Source: Hormiphora californensis (lineage: Eukaryota; Ctenophora; Tentaculata; Cydippida; Pleurobrachiidae). Taken from it: a stretch of 64,000 nucleotides of DNA. Below the pieces are notes generated by a model that was not told the origin of the DNA, did no database searches, and was given only the letters and a program-made list of their open reading frames with translations. Position numbers and translations under genes: made by a program. Location of the stretch: assembly GCA_020137815.1 (NCBI GenBank), contig CM035350.1, positions 4,942,541-5,006,540 on the forward strand. The letters run 5' to 3'. Shown piece after piece: positions 11,001-25,000 of the stretch; position 1 is the stretch's first letter, and each line of letters begins with the position of its first letter.

Positions 11001-11643
11001 GCATCAGCTGACAGACGTCCTCAGGTCCCCAGATGTTAGTTACCTCCCTGATTACCGCAAAGTTATTCTTGATCACAAGAGACATGGTGTCTATGCACTC
11101 TTGTCGGAGGGAGGGGAAGGGAACAGCACTGCAAGCCAACTCGGACATATCTGTTATCAGTTTCTGCAGAAGGGGTAGGTGGTTAGAGTATAGTCTAAAT
11201 TCTGAATTAAGGTTGAGATAATTTATGAAGATAAAATATAAAGGTAGCAACTTATGACCGCAACCTCTCACCGGCTCACCCAAACAAATTACAAATATGG
11301 CCACAAACCAACACACAAACATGTTGAGGTTCAGACGCAAGTAAAACCAAAACAGCTGTGACAATATTTACCTCGACTTGATCGGCAGTGGTGGCAGCCT
11401 GGACAGCGCTCATGGTGTCCACACACAGTTTACACACCGTCCCATTTCCTCGCTGGATGGAAAACCCTGGGAAAAAGAAGAGAGCTGGTATAACGACCAC
11501 AGGGAGACAAGAACAAGTTACACTGGAAAAACAAGAGAATACTAATCACTGCCAGATCAACTTTCCTAAAAACAAAATTTCATTTGATGGACTGTACCTG
11601 AAGATAGGGCGAGGAGGGCAGAGAGAAGGAAAACTCGAAGCAT
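8033..11643 (-). CDS. Secreted poly-saposin (prosaposin-like) protein
   Basis: Exons on the minus strand are 11643-11598, 11466-11372, 11163-10980, 10799-10654, (one not found), 9201-9044, 8950-8842, 8741-8596 and 8149-8033. Exon 1 is a signal peptide (MLRVFLLSALLALSS). Saposin-B-type domains follow, each with CxxC, a mid-domain Cys pair and a closing CxxxxxC: GTVCKLCVDTM ... EDVCQLMHLC; GKVCDVCVDAM ...; GPLCEMCEDTL ... DACVLLDFC; TTVCDVCTAGF ... KICQFMHLCKRH and stop. Saposin domains bind or remodel lipids in lysosomes or outside cells. Domains 2-4 follow one exon rule: an N-half exon from phase 1 to phase 0, then a C-half exon from 0 to 1. The C-half of domain 2 should lie between 10653 and 9202. 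I could not find it convincingly; a weak, possibly damaged candidate ends at a GTAGAT donor near 9452. If the GTATGT donor at 10979 is not used, exon 3 reads to a stop at 10942 and gives a single-saposin protein. Confidence 0.75.
8331..8443. repeat. Inverted repeat in GTGTAC-rich sequence, in a saposin-gene intron
   Basis: CAATCACGCGCCTGTACTGC near 8331 is mirrored by its complement ending near 8443. The loop and flanks (8250-8420) are a dense run of GTGTAC/ACACTGTACA words that pair with each other. It lies in the last intron (8150-8595) of the poly-saposin gene. Confidence 0.7.
9202..10653. other. G/C-homopolymer-rich intron of the poly-saposin gene
   Basis: This contains runs of 7-12 G residues and a degenerate duplication: about 10490-10545 resembles 10590-10650 (AAAAGAGCCC ... 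CCAGCA ... CAACT). The missing C-half exon of saposin 2 should be here but is not visible. Confidence 0.4.
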
Positions 11644-11759
11644 TGTGATGGAGGGTGGTAAGATTAGAGAACTTTCACCCCATACCCTCCCTTTATACCC
11701 CAGTTCGTTTGACTTGCATGATGTTGCGGTCACGCTGATCAAATTAGTAAGGTGCGTTG

Positions 11760-12252
11760 TTATCGCATATACGGCCACAAGCTTTTTTCTTATGCTGTGG
11801 AGATAGCAGGCAAGAGGAGGAGGGAGAGAGAGAGAGAGAGAGAAAGAAAGAGAGAGAGGAGGGGGCGAGAAAGGTTGAGAAACTGCGACATATCATATGG
11901 TATTCTACCGTACAATTCGGTAGAAGTCGAAGTACCATACTTGCTCTGATTCTGTATCTAAAGCACATCTCTGGAATGTGTGATTTAAACCGAGTCAGAT
12001 CCGGTAGTTCCGGTTTCGTGATAAAAAGATACCATTTTTAGCAACATACTTGTGTGGGGTGATTTTAGAATGTCTTAAAGTAGCAAGAATCAAGATAATC
12101 TTGTTGGGTAAAAGTAACAGTGTAAGTACCAATGGAAACTTGTTTTGTACAAACTCTAACAGTCTAACTTGGCAAATGGAAAGAATACCAATACTATCTT
12201 AGTAGTTAGTACCTACTTCTAAAAACCCTTTCTCAAGAACTTTTTGTCTTAC
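11760..12252. other. Intergenic spacer with a short GA tract
   Basis: Only a (GA)n-like tract at about 11816-11865 and AT-rich sequence are seen upstream of the poly-saposin gene. No exon is recognised. Confidence 0.45.
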
Positions 12253-13272
12253 TAGACCAGTCATATGATGCATGATAGGGAACATAATTGATCTAAATGT
12301 GATTCCACTTCTAGGGCACTCCAATAGGTCCCTAGAACCACCAAAAAAATTTGTCAATCTTCATCAAATGAATAAATGTGGTTTTTGGGCCACGCCCTTA
12401 TACCTGTATTTTCAGTCATGTGGTCAAAACTGAAAACCATCTTAGGAAACGAGTAGAGAAGAAATCAAGGGTACTAAAGTGTGTAGCGTCCTCGCATTAG
12501 TGGGGGTAGGTGCCGGAATTAAGTCTCTATCTCATCTGGTTAATTAGATAATTGGATAATTAGGTATGCGCATAACCGTTTTTTGGCTATATGGCTATAG
12601 CCACTTATAAATGGTTTAGAGACTTTTCACTGGTGCCATTTTGTAGGCAATGGCCAAGTTATGGGGGGTCGACGTCGGACTTTTAAGCTCTATCTCCAAC
12701 CGTTTAGCCGTTATTTCGATTCAAAGGTGCTGAAAATGAGTAAAAATCGGGCTTTTTCCCGTTTTTTGCTCATTTTCAGCACCTTAAAAGCCAAATAACG
12801 GCTAAACGGTTGAAGATAGAGCTTAAAAGTCCGACGTCGACCCCCCATAACTTGGCCATTGCCTACAAAATGGCACCAGTGAAAAGTCTCTAAACCATTT
12901 ATAAGTGGCTATAGCCATATAGCCAAAAAACGGTTATGCGCATACCTAATTATCCAATTATCTAATTAACCAGATGAGATAGAGACTTAATTCCGGCACC
13001 TACCCCCACTAATGCGAGGACGCTACACACTTTAGTGCCCTTGATTTCTTCTCTACTCGTTTCCTAAGATGGTTTTCACTTTTCAGTTTTGACCACATGA
13101 CTGAAAATACAGGTATAAGGGCGTGGCCCAAAAACCACATTTATTCATTTGATGAAGATTGACAAATTTTTTTGGTGGTTCTAGGGACCTATTGGAGTGC
13201 CCTAGAAGTGGAATCACATTTAGATCAATTATTTTTTTTCCGGTCCAAAACCGACATCATATGACTGGTCTA
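12253..13272. mobile_element. 1-kb fold-back inverted repeat
   Basis: Two arms of about 500 bp are near-identical inverted complements around a centre near 12755. The outer ends are TAGACCAGTCATATGATG (12253) and its complement ending at 13272. Inner landmarks such as GGCCACGCCCTTATACCTG and CCATAACTTGGCCATTGCC are mirrored across the axis. The loop is only a few bases. Differences between arms are few, mostly a short indel near the right outer end. No ORF of note is present, so it looks like a non-autonomous fold-back or MITE-type insertion between the poly-saposin and TTC22-like genes. Confidence 0.8.
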
Positions 13273-13595
13273 TACAGGTCTTTCGTTTATCTTAGCACAG
13301 AGCTGCAGCGTTACTATAGGCAACTTTTGGGATTTCATGGTCTAAAGTTGCCTGTAGTTGTACACTCTGCAAAGTGCAACACTGCCAGCAGCAGCTGAAC
13401 CAGCTTCTATTGTCTTTCTGTTTAACTGGAGCTCAGTACCAGGAACCGACCGAATCAGGAAATACCGGTCCCTGATTGGCTGATAACCAGTCACGTGACC
13501 TAAATAACGAGTTCTGATTGGTTGTTTACTTGTGTCGGTCGGTTCCTGCTCAGTACCAACTCGAAACATTTCTGACAATTATATATCGCCCTCTC

Positions 13596-16712
<3,117 letters not shown>

Positions 16713-18130
16713 CTGTGAAATAATTGAGGATGTTACTACTTATTAGTTGTTTGTCAGTTTTTTTTTAGGTGTTGGGGGTTATGTTGTGTCAGTGTCCCTA
16801 CTTAGTCGATGGAAAAGTTTTTGGGTGGGGGGTACCTGAGGACGTTTTTGGAATGACAGCATTGGTGGGGGGGGATGGGGGGTTTTGGGGGGGGACCATG
16901 TTGGGGGGTCATTTTCCCGGGCCCCGCTCCGGTACCCTTTTCTCTTTTCAAAGTTTTTTAGTAGGTTACCATACCCCTTATAACTCTGTAATTTTTTTTG
17001 CTGTGCTTCTAAAAAACTCCCCCCCCTCATAATCCTCCTTGTCATATAATCCCCATGGGGGATTCTAAAAAAAAGGATGTGGTTTAAAAAGCACTAAACC
17101 CATAAAAAATATTAAAATTTTGGTTGACTTTTGAAAAGACCGGGGGCAGAAAGGTTGCAAGGATCCAAATTTTGGGTCAAAAAAGGGGTCAAAAAAAGGG
17201 GGTTTTTTTCACCCTGAAGAAAAACTGAGAACAAACAAAATCGCATGTAAAAGGAGCGGCTAAAACACATTTGAGATGGCACAAAATTTAGATTTTTAAA
17301 CTAGTTAGGGGCACCTTGGGGGTTTTAAAAAGTAAGGGAAAGGTTATTTTTCCCCCAAAACGCGAGGGCTCCTTTTGAAAGTGAGGTTTAAATTTAAAAA
17401 ACAAAAAGACTGTATCATGGGTAAACTAAAAACAAGAACGTGAAAATCTTGTGTCTGGGAGCACGTGTGGGGGGGGGGGCAGGGGGTTTGTAGGGGGGGA
17501 TAGAAAAAAAAACCACAAATTTGCCGGAAGGGATAAAAACATCAACTTCTTTCGGCAATGGAACGGAGAAATCGATATTGAAAATTTTCTCGGAAAAAAT
17601 TCAGGAGGGGAGGAGAGAGATAGAGAAGAGGGAAAGAGAGAGGGGGAGAGAGAGAGAAGAGCGGAGAGAAGAGAGAGGGGGAGAAGAAAGAGGGGAAGAA
17701 ATATGGAAAAGTTTTTAAAAAACCCCCCACCCCCCCGTGGTTTTCTCAAAATGGCTTCTATTTTTGTTTTAAACCTCCCCTAACTTAAGGGGAGGGAAAA
17801 AGCAGAAAAGGGTTTTAAAAAAAAAAAAAAGAGATTAGTTCAACAAAATTAAAAAAAAGAGCGAGTTTTTGATGTTTTGCTAAAGTTCTGCCATGCCGTG
17901 CCAATGTGGTTGCACATATCCGTTTTAAGGGGGGGGGAAAAAAGGGAAAACAGTTAAAAAAGGGGGGAAAAATTGACAACGAATCATGTTTGGGGACGGG
18001 GGAGAGAAAATCAAGACTGCAATAACATCCATGAAGATTGGTGACCCCTACACTAGCCGCGCACGGGGGGCCCCAAAAACGAAGCCCGCGAAGGGGGCGA
18101 TTTAAAAAAAAATAATAGGGGATGGCTCAC
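16713..18130. other. Homopolymer-rich region of doubtful sequence quality
   Basis: The stretch is full of G, C, A and T runs (for example 16866-16912, 17469-17506, 17817-17833) unlike the flanking DNA. No homology is seen. The missing first exon(s) of the TTC22-like gene may be here. It may be poorly resolved assembly rather than true biology. Confidence 0.5.
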
Positions 18131-19754
18131 CAAAAAGAAGAGACGCAGAGAGAAGGAAAAAAATAGAGAGATAAAGAAGAAGAGATGAGATTGGGTTAGG
18201 GGGATGCTCAATTTTGATATTTGTGTCACAGAAGTGTGATCAAAAGCGGGAGATTGTTTCAATTCTTCACCAGTTCCCAGCATTTAAATGGGAGAAAAGA
18301 AAAAGGAGAGAGAAGGAGAACGAGAGAGAGAAGCAGAAAAGAGGAGAAACAGAAGAGACGAGTAAAAAAAGAAGAACAAAAAGGGAAAATCGGTTGAGAG
18401 TATTGAACTCCCCCCCAGACAAGAGTAGAACACGAGGTCCAACAGGTACAGCTTCACAGAGAAGCGAGAGAGACATGGCATCAGACTGAGAGAGAGAGAG
18501 AGAAGAGGCAGAGCGAGATAGAAGAGGAAGAGAGAGTGACAGAGCGGTAGAGAAGGACTGACGAACGCTTACAGATGCAAGCTCAAGCGCATGAGCAGAA
18601 GCTGGGAGTCTCGGTAACCCCTTATCGGCAGCAGAGAACAGATATAGGGGAGAGAGAGAGAGGAAGAGAGAGGGAGACGAGAGAGAAAAGAGGAGTATCG
18701 CGACAGAGAGAGAGAAAGAGAGAGAGAGATGATACGAGAGCTGAAAAGAGAGGGGAATGAGAGACAAGAGAAGAGGATCTCGATGGTAGATTGCTGCGTA
18801 ATGGGTCGATCAGCTAGCGAGAGCGCTGGGCAGCTCTCTCATCTGCAGGGAGCTCCTGCGCCTGACGGGGGATGGGCTTTCGCGATGGCATGCGATGATG
18901 ACTGAGGAGAGGTGAGAGAGAGAGAGATGGAGAGAGAGAAAGCCGTGATGCAACTGTTCTACTGTTGATCAGAGATGCTGCTGAGAAGTTAATAACACAC
19001 ATCGTGCACTAGTATGATGTCAATACTATCCCTTTAAACCAACACCTTTAAACCAACACCTTAACACAATTTAATCCCTCTTACTCCAATCGAATATCCA
19101 CTATGACGTAGTGAAAAACAAGCTCATCGTATATTGAACTACTCAGAAGCAACTATAGTAGCTCGAGTCTGCCTGGATATATATGTATCTCTGTTAGGTA
19201 GGACTGATACAAAGTACTACGAGATACTATCGCACTGTGATAAAATGGGAAGATTGAAAAAGATCTAACCACAACTTTAGTGCTTGTCATAAGTAGCAAG
19301 AGAAATAGTGGGAGAGAAAGATGTAAAATGTGCTTGTTTTAATCGTAGTCGTGAGTCGTGGGAGCAATCGACGCGATGGTGTAATGGGTAATTCGAGAAC
19401 AAGATAGACAAAGGGGGATATAATGAGGTGGGCTATTAATTTAAAGCTTGGTCGACTCGTCCTAGATAGAATACTGTCCTGTCGCCGTCATGTACCTTTT
19501 GTGATTCTGTAATTCACTACTGCACTGGCCTGGCCTAAGAATCTGAGTGGCTGAGGTATGGGCAGTGGGCCATTAGTCAATCTACCGTGTGGGTCAGTAA
19601 GTCAATCAAGCTGCAAGTTAATTTTTTTGGTTTACTTAGCCACACGCTGAGCAAACCGCATACCGCCCGGGTATGGGTAACTATGGCGCTAAGTCACAAG
19701 TTTTAATTCAAAGTCACTACTACTGCAAAACTGTATTACTTTGTGTCGTCATCC
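18131..19754. repeat. GA-rich low-complexity DNA, otherwise unannotated
   Basis: Purine-rich (GA)n-like sequence dominates 18130-18190 and 18295-18780, with another patch at 18915-18945. From 19000 to 19750 it is AT-rich. No coding exon is recognised. Confidence 0.6.
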
Positions 19755-20391
19755 TATTTGTCACCCACTTTGTCACCATGTTTGTTTGTCACCCACTTTG
19801 TCACCTTGTTTGTTCGTCGCCGGCCTATTTGTCACCCACTTTGCCACCCTGTTTGTCACCCACTTTGTCACCCACTTTGTCACCCTGTTTGTTTGTCACC
19901 CACTTTGTCACCTTGTTTGTTTGTCACCAGCCTATTTGTCACCCACTTTGTCACCCTGTTTGTTTGTCACCCACTTCGTCACCTTGTTTGTTTGTCACCC
20001 ACTTCGTCACCTTGTTTGTTTGTCACCCACTTTGTCACCTTGTTTGTTCGTCACCGGCCTATTTGTCACCCACTTTGTCACCCTGTTTGTCACCCACTTT
20101 GTCACCCTATTTGTTTGTCACCCACTTTGTCACCCTATTTGTTTGTCACCCACTTTGTCACCTTGTTTGTTTGTCACCCACTTTGTCACCTTGTTTGTTT
20201 GTCACCCACTTTGTCACCCTGTTTGTTTGTCACCCACTTTGTCACCTTGTTTGTTCGTCACCGGCCTATTTGTCACCCACTTTGTCACCCTGTTTGTCAC
20301 CCACTTTGTCACCTTGTTTGTTCGTCACCGGCCTATTTGTCACCCACTTTGCCACCCTGTTTGTCACCCTATTTGTCACCATGTTTGTCAC
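19755..20391. repeat. Minisatellite, unit about 28 bp
   Basis: Tandem copies of GTCACCCACTTTGTCACC followed by (T/C)TGTTTGTTT occur about 23 times, with shorter variants containing the word GCCGGCCTATTT or GCCTATTT. All three plus-strand frames stay open because the unit has no stop in any frame and its length is not a multiple of three. The repeated peptides (such as CHPLCHLVCLSPTLSP) are therefore an artefact. Confidence 0.9.
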
Positions 20392-20547
20392 CTCACCGTT
20401 TCGAAGGGTAGAGATGGTGACATTGACATCATGATAATCGAGCAGCTGAGCAGGGATTATATCCCTCTGTTATAATATCGAGTGTAACAGTCTCCACCAA
20501 CACACACACTGCAGGCAGCTAAAACGTAGAAGGTGCAAGTCAATCAA

Positions 20548-20550
<3 letters not shown>

Positions 20551-20609
<59 letters not shown>

Positions 20610-20617
20610 AGAGAGAT

Positions 20618-20698
<81 letters not shown>

Positions 20699-20700
20699 AA
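20551..20700. repeat. (GA)n microsatellite
   Basis: An almost uninterrupted GA dinucleotide tract of about 150 bp with a few AGAT and AAGA interruptions. Confidence 0.95.
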
Positions 20701-20942
20701 TAGTTGGTACACACTCTAAGTCAACCAACAATCAACCACAGACTCTCTGAGCGAGGGGTGGCAAAAAATATCAAGGTGGAAGAAATGGAGGTTGCAGAAG
20801 TCAAGTTAAAATCGAGTTCAGCCACAAAAAGTGCCGGTCCCGATCATACATACTAACATGTGTACATTGTTTTAACATCATTTAAACATTGAATACTACT
20901 CGTAAGAATAAAAAGTAAGAAGATGGAGAAAGACTAGAAAAG

Positions 20943-21441
20943 TGGGGGGGGGGGGTGCAGCCCCAAAAAAATTCAAACTTTTTCCGAAACCCAGGGTATG
21001 GTTGGTTTTTTTGGTCGTTTTTGGTCGTTTTTGGTCGTTTTTGGTTGAAATTTCTTTGATTTTTTTGGTCGTTTTTGATTTTTTTTGGTCGTTTTTTATT
21101 TTTTTGATCGTTTTTGATTTTTTTTGATCGTTTTTGATTTTTTTTGAATTTTTTTGATCGTTTTTGATTTTTTTTATTGTTTAATGTTGAACAAAAAGTT
21201 CAAAAAAAAATCAAAAACGATCAAATAAAATCAAAAACGATCAAAAAAAATTCAAAAACGATCAAAAACGATCAAAAAATCAAAAAAGATCAAAAAAAAT
21301 CAAAAAAAATTAAAAAAAATCAAAAAAGATCAAAAAAAATCAAAAAAGATAAAAAAAAATCAAAAACGACCAAAAAAAATCAACACTTTTGAAAATCCAG
21401 GGTATGGTTGGTTTTTTTTGGGCTGCACCCCCCCCCCCCCA
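20943..21441. mobile_element. Hairpin element with G-run/C-run terminal inverted repeats
   Basis: The left end is a G-run then TGCAGCCCCAAAAAAA. The right end is TTTTTTTTGGGCTGCA then a C-run (21411-21441), its inverted complement. The interior has a T-rich half (21006-21180, repeats of TTTTTGATCG and TTTTTGGTCG) and an A-rich half (21190-21385, CGATCAAAAA) that are mutually complementary. The word CCAGGGTATGGTTGG also occurs in direct orientation near both ends (about 20991 and 21397). It looks like a non-autonomous fold-back insertion. Confidence 0.6.
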
Positions 21442-22010
21442 AAAGTACATGGAGTAGAATCCGCGTCATGAATCCGTTAGTCGAAACAAATTATTTTCTA
21501 CTTGTTCACAAGTAATATAAGTCGGTTTTTAGTGGTCCTTCAAGGGGAAACAAATAAATTGAAATTATAATGTCAACGAAAAAAATAATTCTTACGCACA
21601 CCTTCGCTCCTTTATACAAACTGTATGTATGCACTGGATGTGGTTTAATATCCCGAGAAAGAAAGCACAACATCTGATCTTAGCTCCCTGATCCCTCACT
21701 CTCCCCAAATCAACCCGAGACAAGTGCCTGTGATGGATCAGGAGAGAGGATGAGAGAGAGGAGGAAAGTTGTGCATTAGATGATGATGAGGGTGGGTTTA
21801 GTATAAAATAGGGCTGAGAGATAGGATCACATGAAGGGAAGGATAGAAAGAAAAAGAAACACCCCGACACTCTTTTAACTCTCTCCCGCGAGGTACTGAT
21901 CAACAGTGTCAACAACAGATGTAGTATATCGAGTCTCTGCATTTCTTTCTCTCCAATCAGCTCTCCCTCAAGGATCTACAATCTCACATCAGCCCCAAAT
22001 GTCCTCAGAT

Positions 22011-25000
22011 CTAGCAAGTGTCAGATCCGGAGACGACAAGTTTCGCCTCGTCAATGTTGATATCCCCGATGTTAGCGAAGGTCAGGGTGATCTTCTGTCC
22101 GGTGGCACCGCTGGCGCAATCAACAAGGAGAGCAGAGGTCTTGCCCTTCATGGTAACGGTGGAGCAGGTGTTCTTACCGACCTTAACCTGGGAGGGGGAG
22201 AGGGTGGTTAGTGGTGTGTGTAGAGATCAACACCTTTAGAATTAATGTAGGAGTCAGGAGAAACAACCCAGAGTTATAGCTGTACAATGTACGTAATGTA
22301 CGTTATTAACGGCTTGGAGATAAAGCTACTATGCCCCGTAGTTCTCTGATTTACATAATATATGTAATGTACATACCACAACGTTGCCGGAGTTCTTGGA
22401 GCAGCACTTGTGCTTGTTGGAGATCTCAATAGAGGTGACGGTGAAACAGTACTTCATGTCAATGGTGACAACCTTACTCTTCTTGGACGCAGAGCAGTTG
22501 CCATCACAGGGGTACTTGCGGGGATAGGCAATGTATCCTGAATGGGGAGTGTGGTTAGTACACTTGCAAGGATAGCTGAGTAGGGAAATGGGGTTAGGGT
22601 AATATTTTGGTGGAATGTGGGATTTGAACATATAATATAGATATTGCACTATATTATGCGTGTATCAATGATGACATACCGGTAGTCTTGATGGGGGTCT
22701 TGCCCTTGCAGATTTGGTATTTCTTGGTCTTGGTAATGTAGTGGACACCATTACAGGCAGAGTTCTTCATACAAGCCTTGGTGGCCTTGGGAAGGGTGCT
22801 GTAGGTAGTCTTGCCAATGGGGTTCTTCAGCTTGTAACCGGGACGGGGGTTCCACAGGCCGGTCGTGATGGGCAGGTAGACCTTGGTGAAGTCAACAGTG
22901 GACTCTGAGAAAGAGGAGTTAATTAGATGTCATAGAATGCTAACAGTAATTCTCAAATGGACAACACAAAACAAGGGATTATATCAAACACTTACTTCCG
23001 TACACCCAGGCATTATCTCCCTCCTTCCATGTGACCTTCTTTCCAGTCCTCAGATGGTACTTCTTGCTGGTGTAGTGGACCGAGTTACAGATGGGGTTCC
23101 TGGCACACTTGTACATGGCCTTGTTCCTGGTGGTGTAGCTGGTGGTTCCAAATCCAATGGCACCGGTGGTCTTGTAACCCTCCTTGTAGTACCAGACAGT
23201 ATCTGAAAAAAGGGGCGGATGATAAATGAAGATCTTACAAAAAGAGTTCTCTTAATCAGTCAAACCGTAGCATTTATATCCGATTCATTACTAGTGCTCT
23301 CTCAAATAACTCATCACTCTCCCTCTATCTTACTCACTCCTCTTATCTCTCAACTTACTATCGTAGGTGAAGTAGGGAGTGTAGTCAGTTCCAAGCATCC
23401 AGCACTTGTTTCCTGAGCTAGGTGTGAGGGAGGTACCCTGGGCAGTGTAATACTTCTTGCTGACATAATTCACGCCAGTACACTTGGAGCTCTTGGTACA
23501 GGCAACCATGGCCTTCTTGTAGGTCTTGTAACTGGTCTTCTGCTGACTGGTGAGGACCATACCGGGGATGAGATGTCCAGATCTTGAGTCGGTAGGCGAC
23601 AACCTTGCTACCACGGAAGTAAGGCTTCATACCGGTCTTCTCTTCAGCGGTGTCCTTCTTACCCAGCCTGTACTTCTTGGTAGCGGTCTTGGTGACACCA
23701 GTACATCCAGTCTTCTTGGAACAGGCAGCCATGGCCTTGGCGAGGGTGGTGTGGGTGGTGGAGTCAAGATAATCTCCGGTGATCTTATGACCATCGTCCT
23801 CTGTAGACCAGACATATCCATCCTTAATGATTCCCTTGCCACGCTTGGTGTAGGCCCGGTCGTTACCCTCACCCAGATAGAACACCTTGGTGGTGGAGGT
23901 GTAGTACTTCTTCTTGGACTCCTTGTAGGAGCATCCCTTGCACTTGGTGCTCTTGTTACAGGCAGTCAGACACTTCTTCTTGGTAGCATAAGCGGTCTTG
24001 CCCAACTTAGAATGGATGAAGGGTCCGTCAACCTTGTAGAAGTAGGTATAGTAGATAGAGTACTCGACCTTGGTCATCTTCTTGTGGTTCCTCACAAAGG
24101 CGGTGTAGTCGGAGTCGGTGTAAAGAGTCCATCCCTTGGTCAGATAGTACTTCTTGCTCTTGAGCACGAAACCACTGCAGGTCTTCTTGGCCTTGATACA
24201 GGCGGCAGCAGCCTTGGCCTCGGTGGAGTAGGATTTCTTGGTTTGGATGCTGCTCAGCTTGGTTCCAGTCTTCTTGGTGAAGTAGTACTTGGAGTGGAGA
24301 ACGAAAGGATCTTCCTGCCTCCAGGCGGTACGGCCGTTGTTGGTGCTGAAGGTACTGCCAGTGTTGGTCCTGTACTTCTTAGTTCCCTCCTTGGTGACTC
24401 CCTTACAGGAAGTGGCCTTGGCACAGGCGGCGGTGGCCTTGGCGAGAGTGGTGTATTTGGTAGAATCGTAATATCCGCTCAGGGTCTTTCCGGCCTGTTT
24501 ATCCCAGAAGTATTTGTCGGAGGCGAGGATGTCACCACGACGAATCCAAGAGACAGATCCGTACTTCTCGGTGGTGGTAGAAGACTTGTAGAGGGTGTAC
24601 TTTCCTCCGGTAAGGGTCATTCCCTTACAGTTAGTGTTAGCGAGACAGTGCTTGAGGGCGGTATCTCTGTCAGTGTAAGTCTTCTTATCGGCCTTGGTTC
24701 CGGAGAGAGTATAAGGTCCCTTGGCGGTGAAGATCTCGTTACCGAAGTAGATATCACGTTCAGTGTAGTCGAATCCTCCCTTGATGTAGAGTTTCTTGCC
24801 CTTTCCAGCCTTGAGGGTAGTATCAGTAGCGAGCTGGTACTTTTTCTTTGAAACATATACGATACCAGTACAGGTGGACTTGGTGGCACAAGCCTTGGCA
24901 GCCAATGGCAGGGTCTTGTAGACGGTCTTGTCCAGAGTCTTGTAGACGTAGTTGGGGTACAAGGTGTAGCTGTATCCAAGAAGTCCGTAGGTGGTGGATC

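Noticed and set aside
19755-20391. CRISPR-like repeat-spacer array
   Set aside because: Units abut without unique spacers and the DNA is eukaryotic; it is a minisatellite.
19673-20475. Three overlapping plus-strand ORFs of 220-250 codons with CHPLCHLVC-like repeats
   Set aside because: The repeat unit is open in all three frames and is not a multiple of three, so each frame shows the same cycling peptides. No start context, splice site or family similarity.
23550-24851. Plus-strand ORF of 433 codons opposite gene B, and similar Gly/Leu/Val-rich ORFs at 30770-32074
   Set aside because: Shadow of the Lys/Thr/Ser-rich coding strand; the codon bias leaves the antisense frame open. The minus strand has the conserved modules and splice sites.
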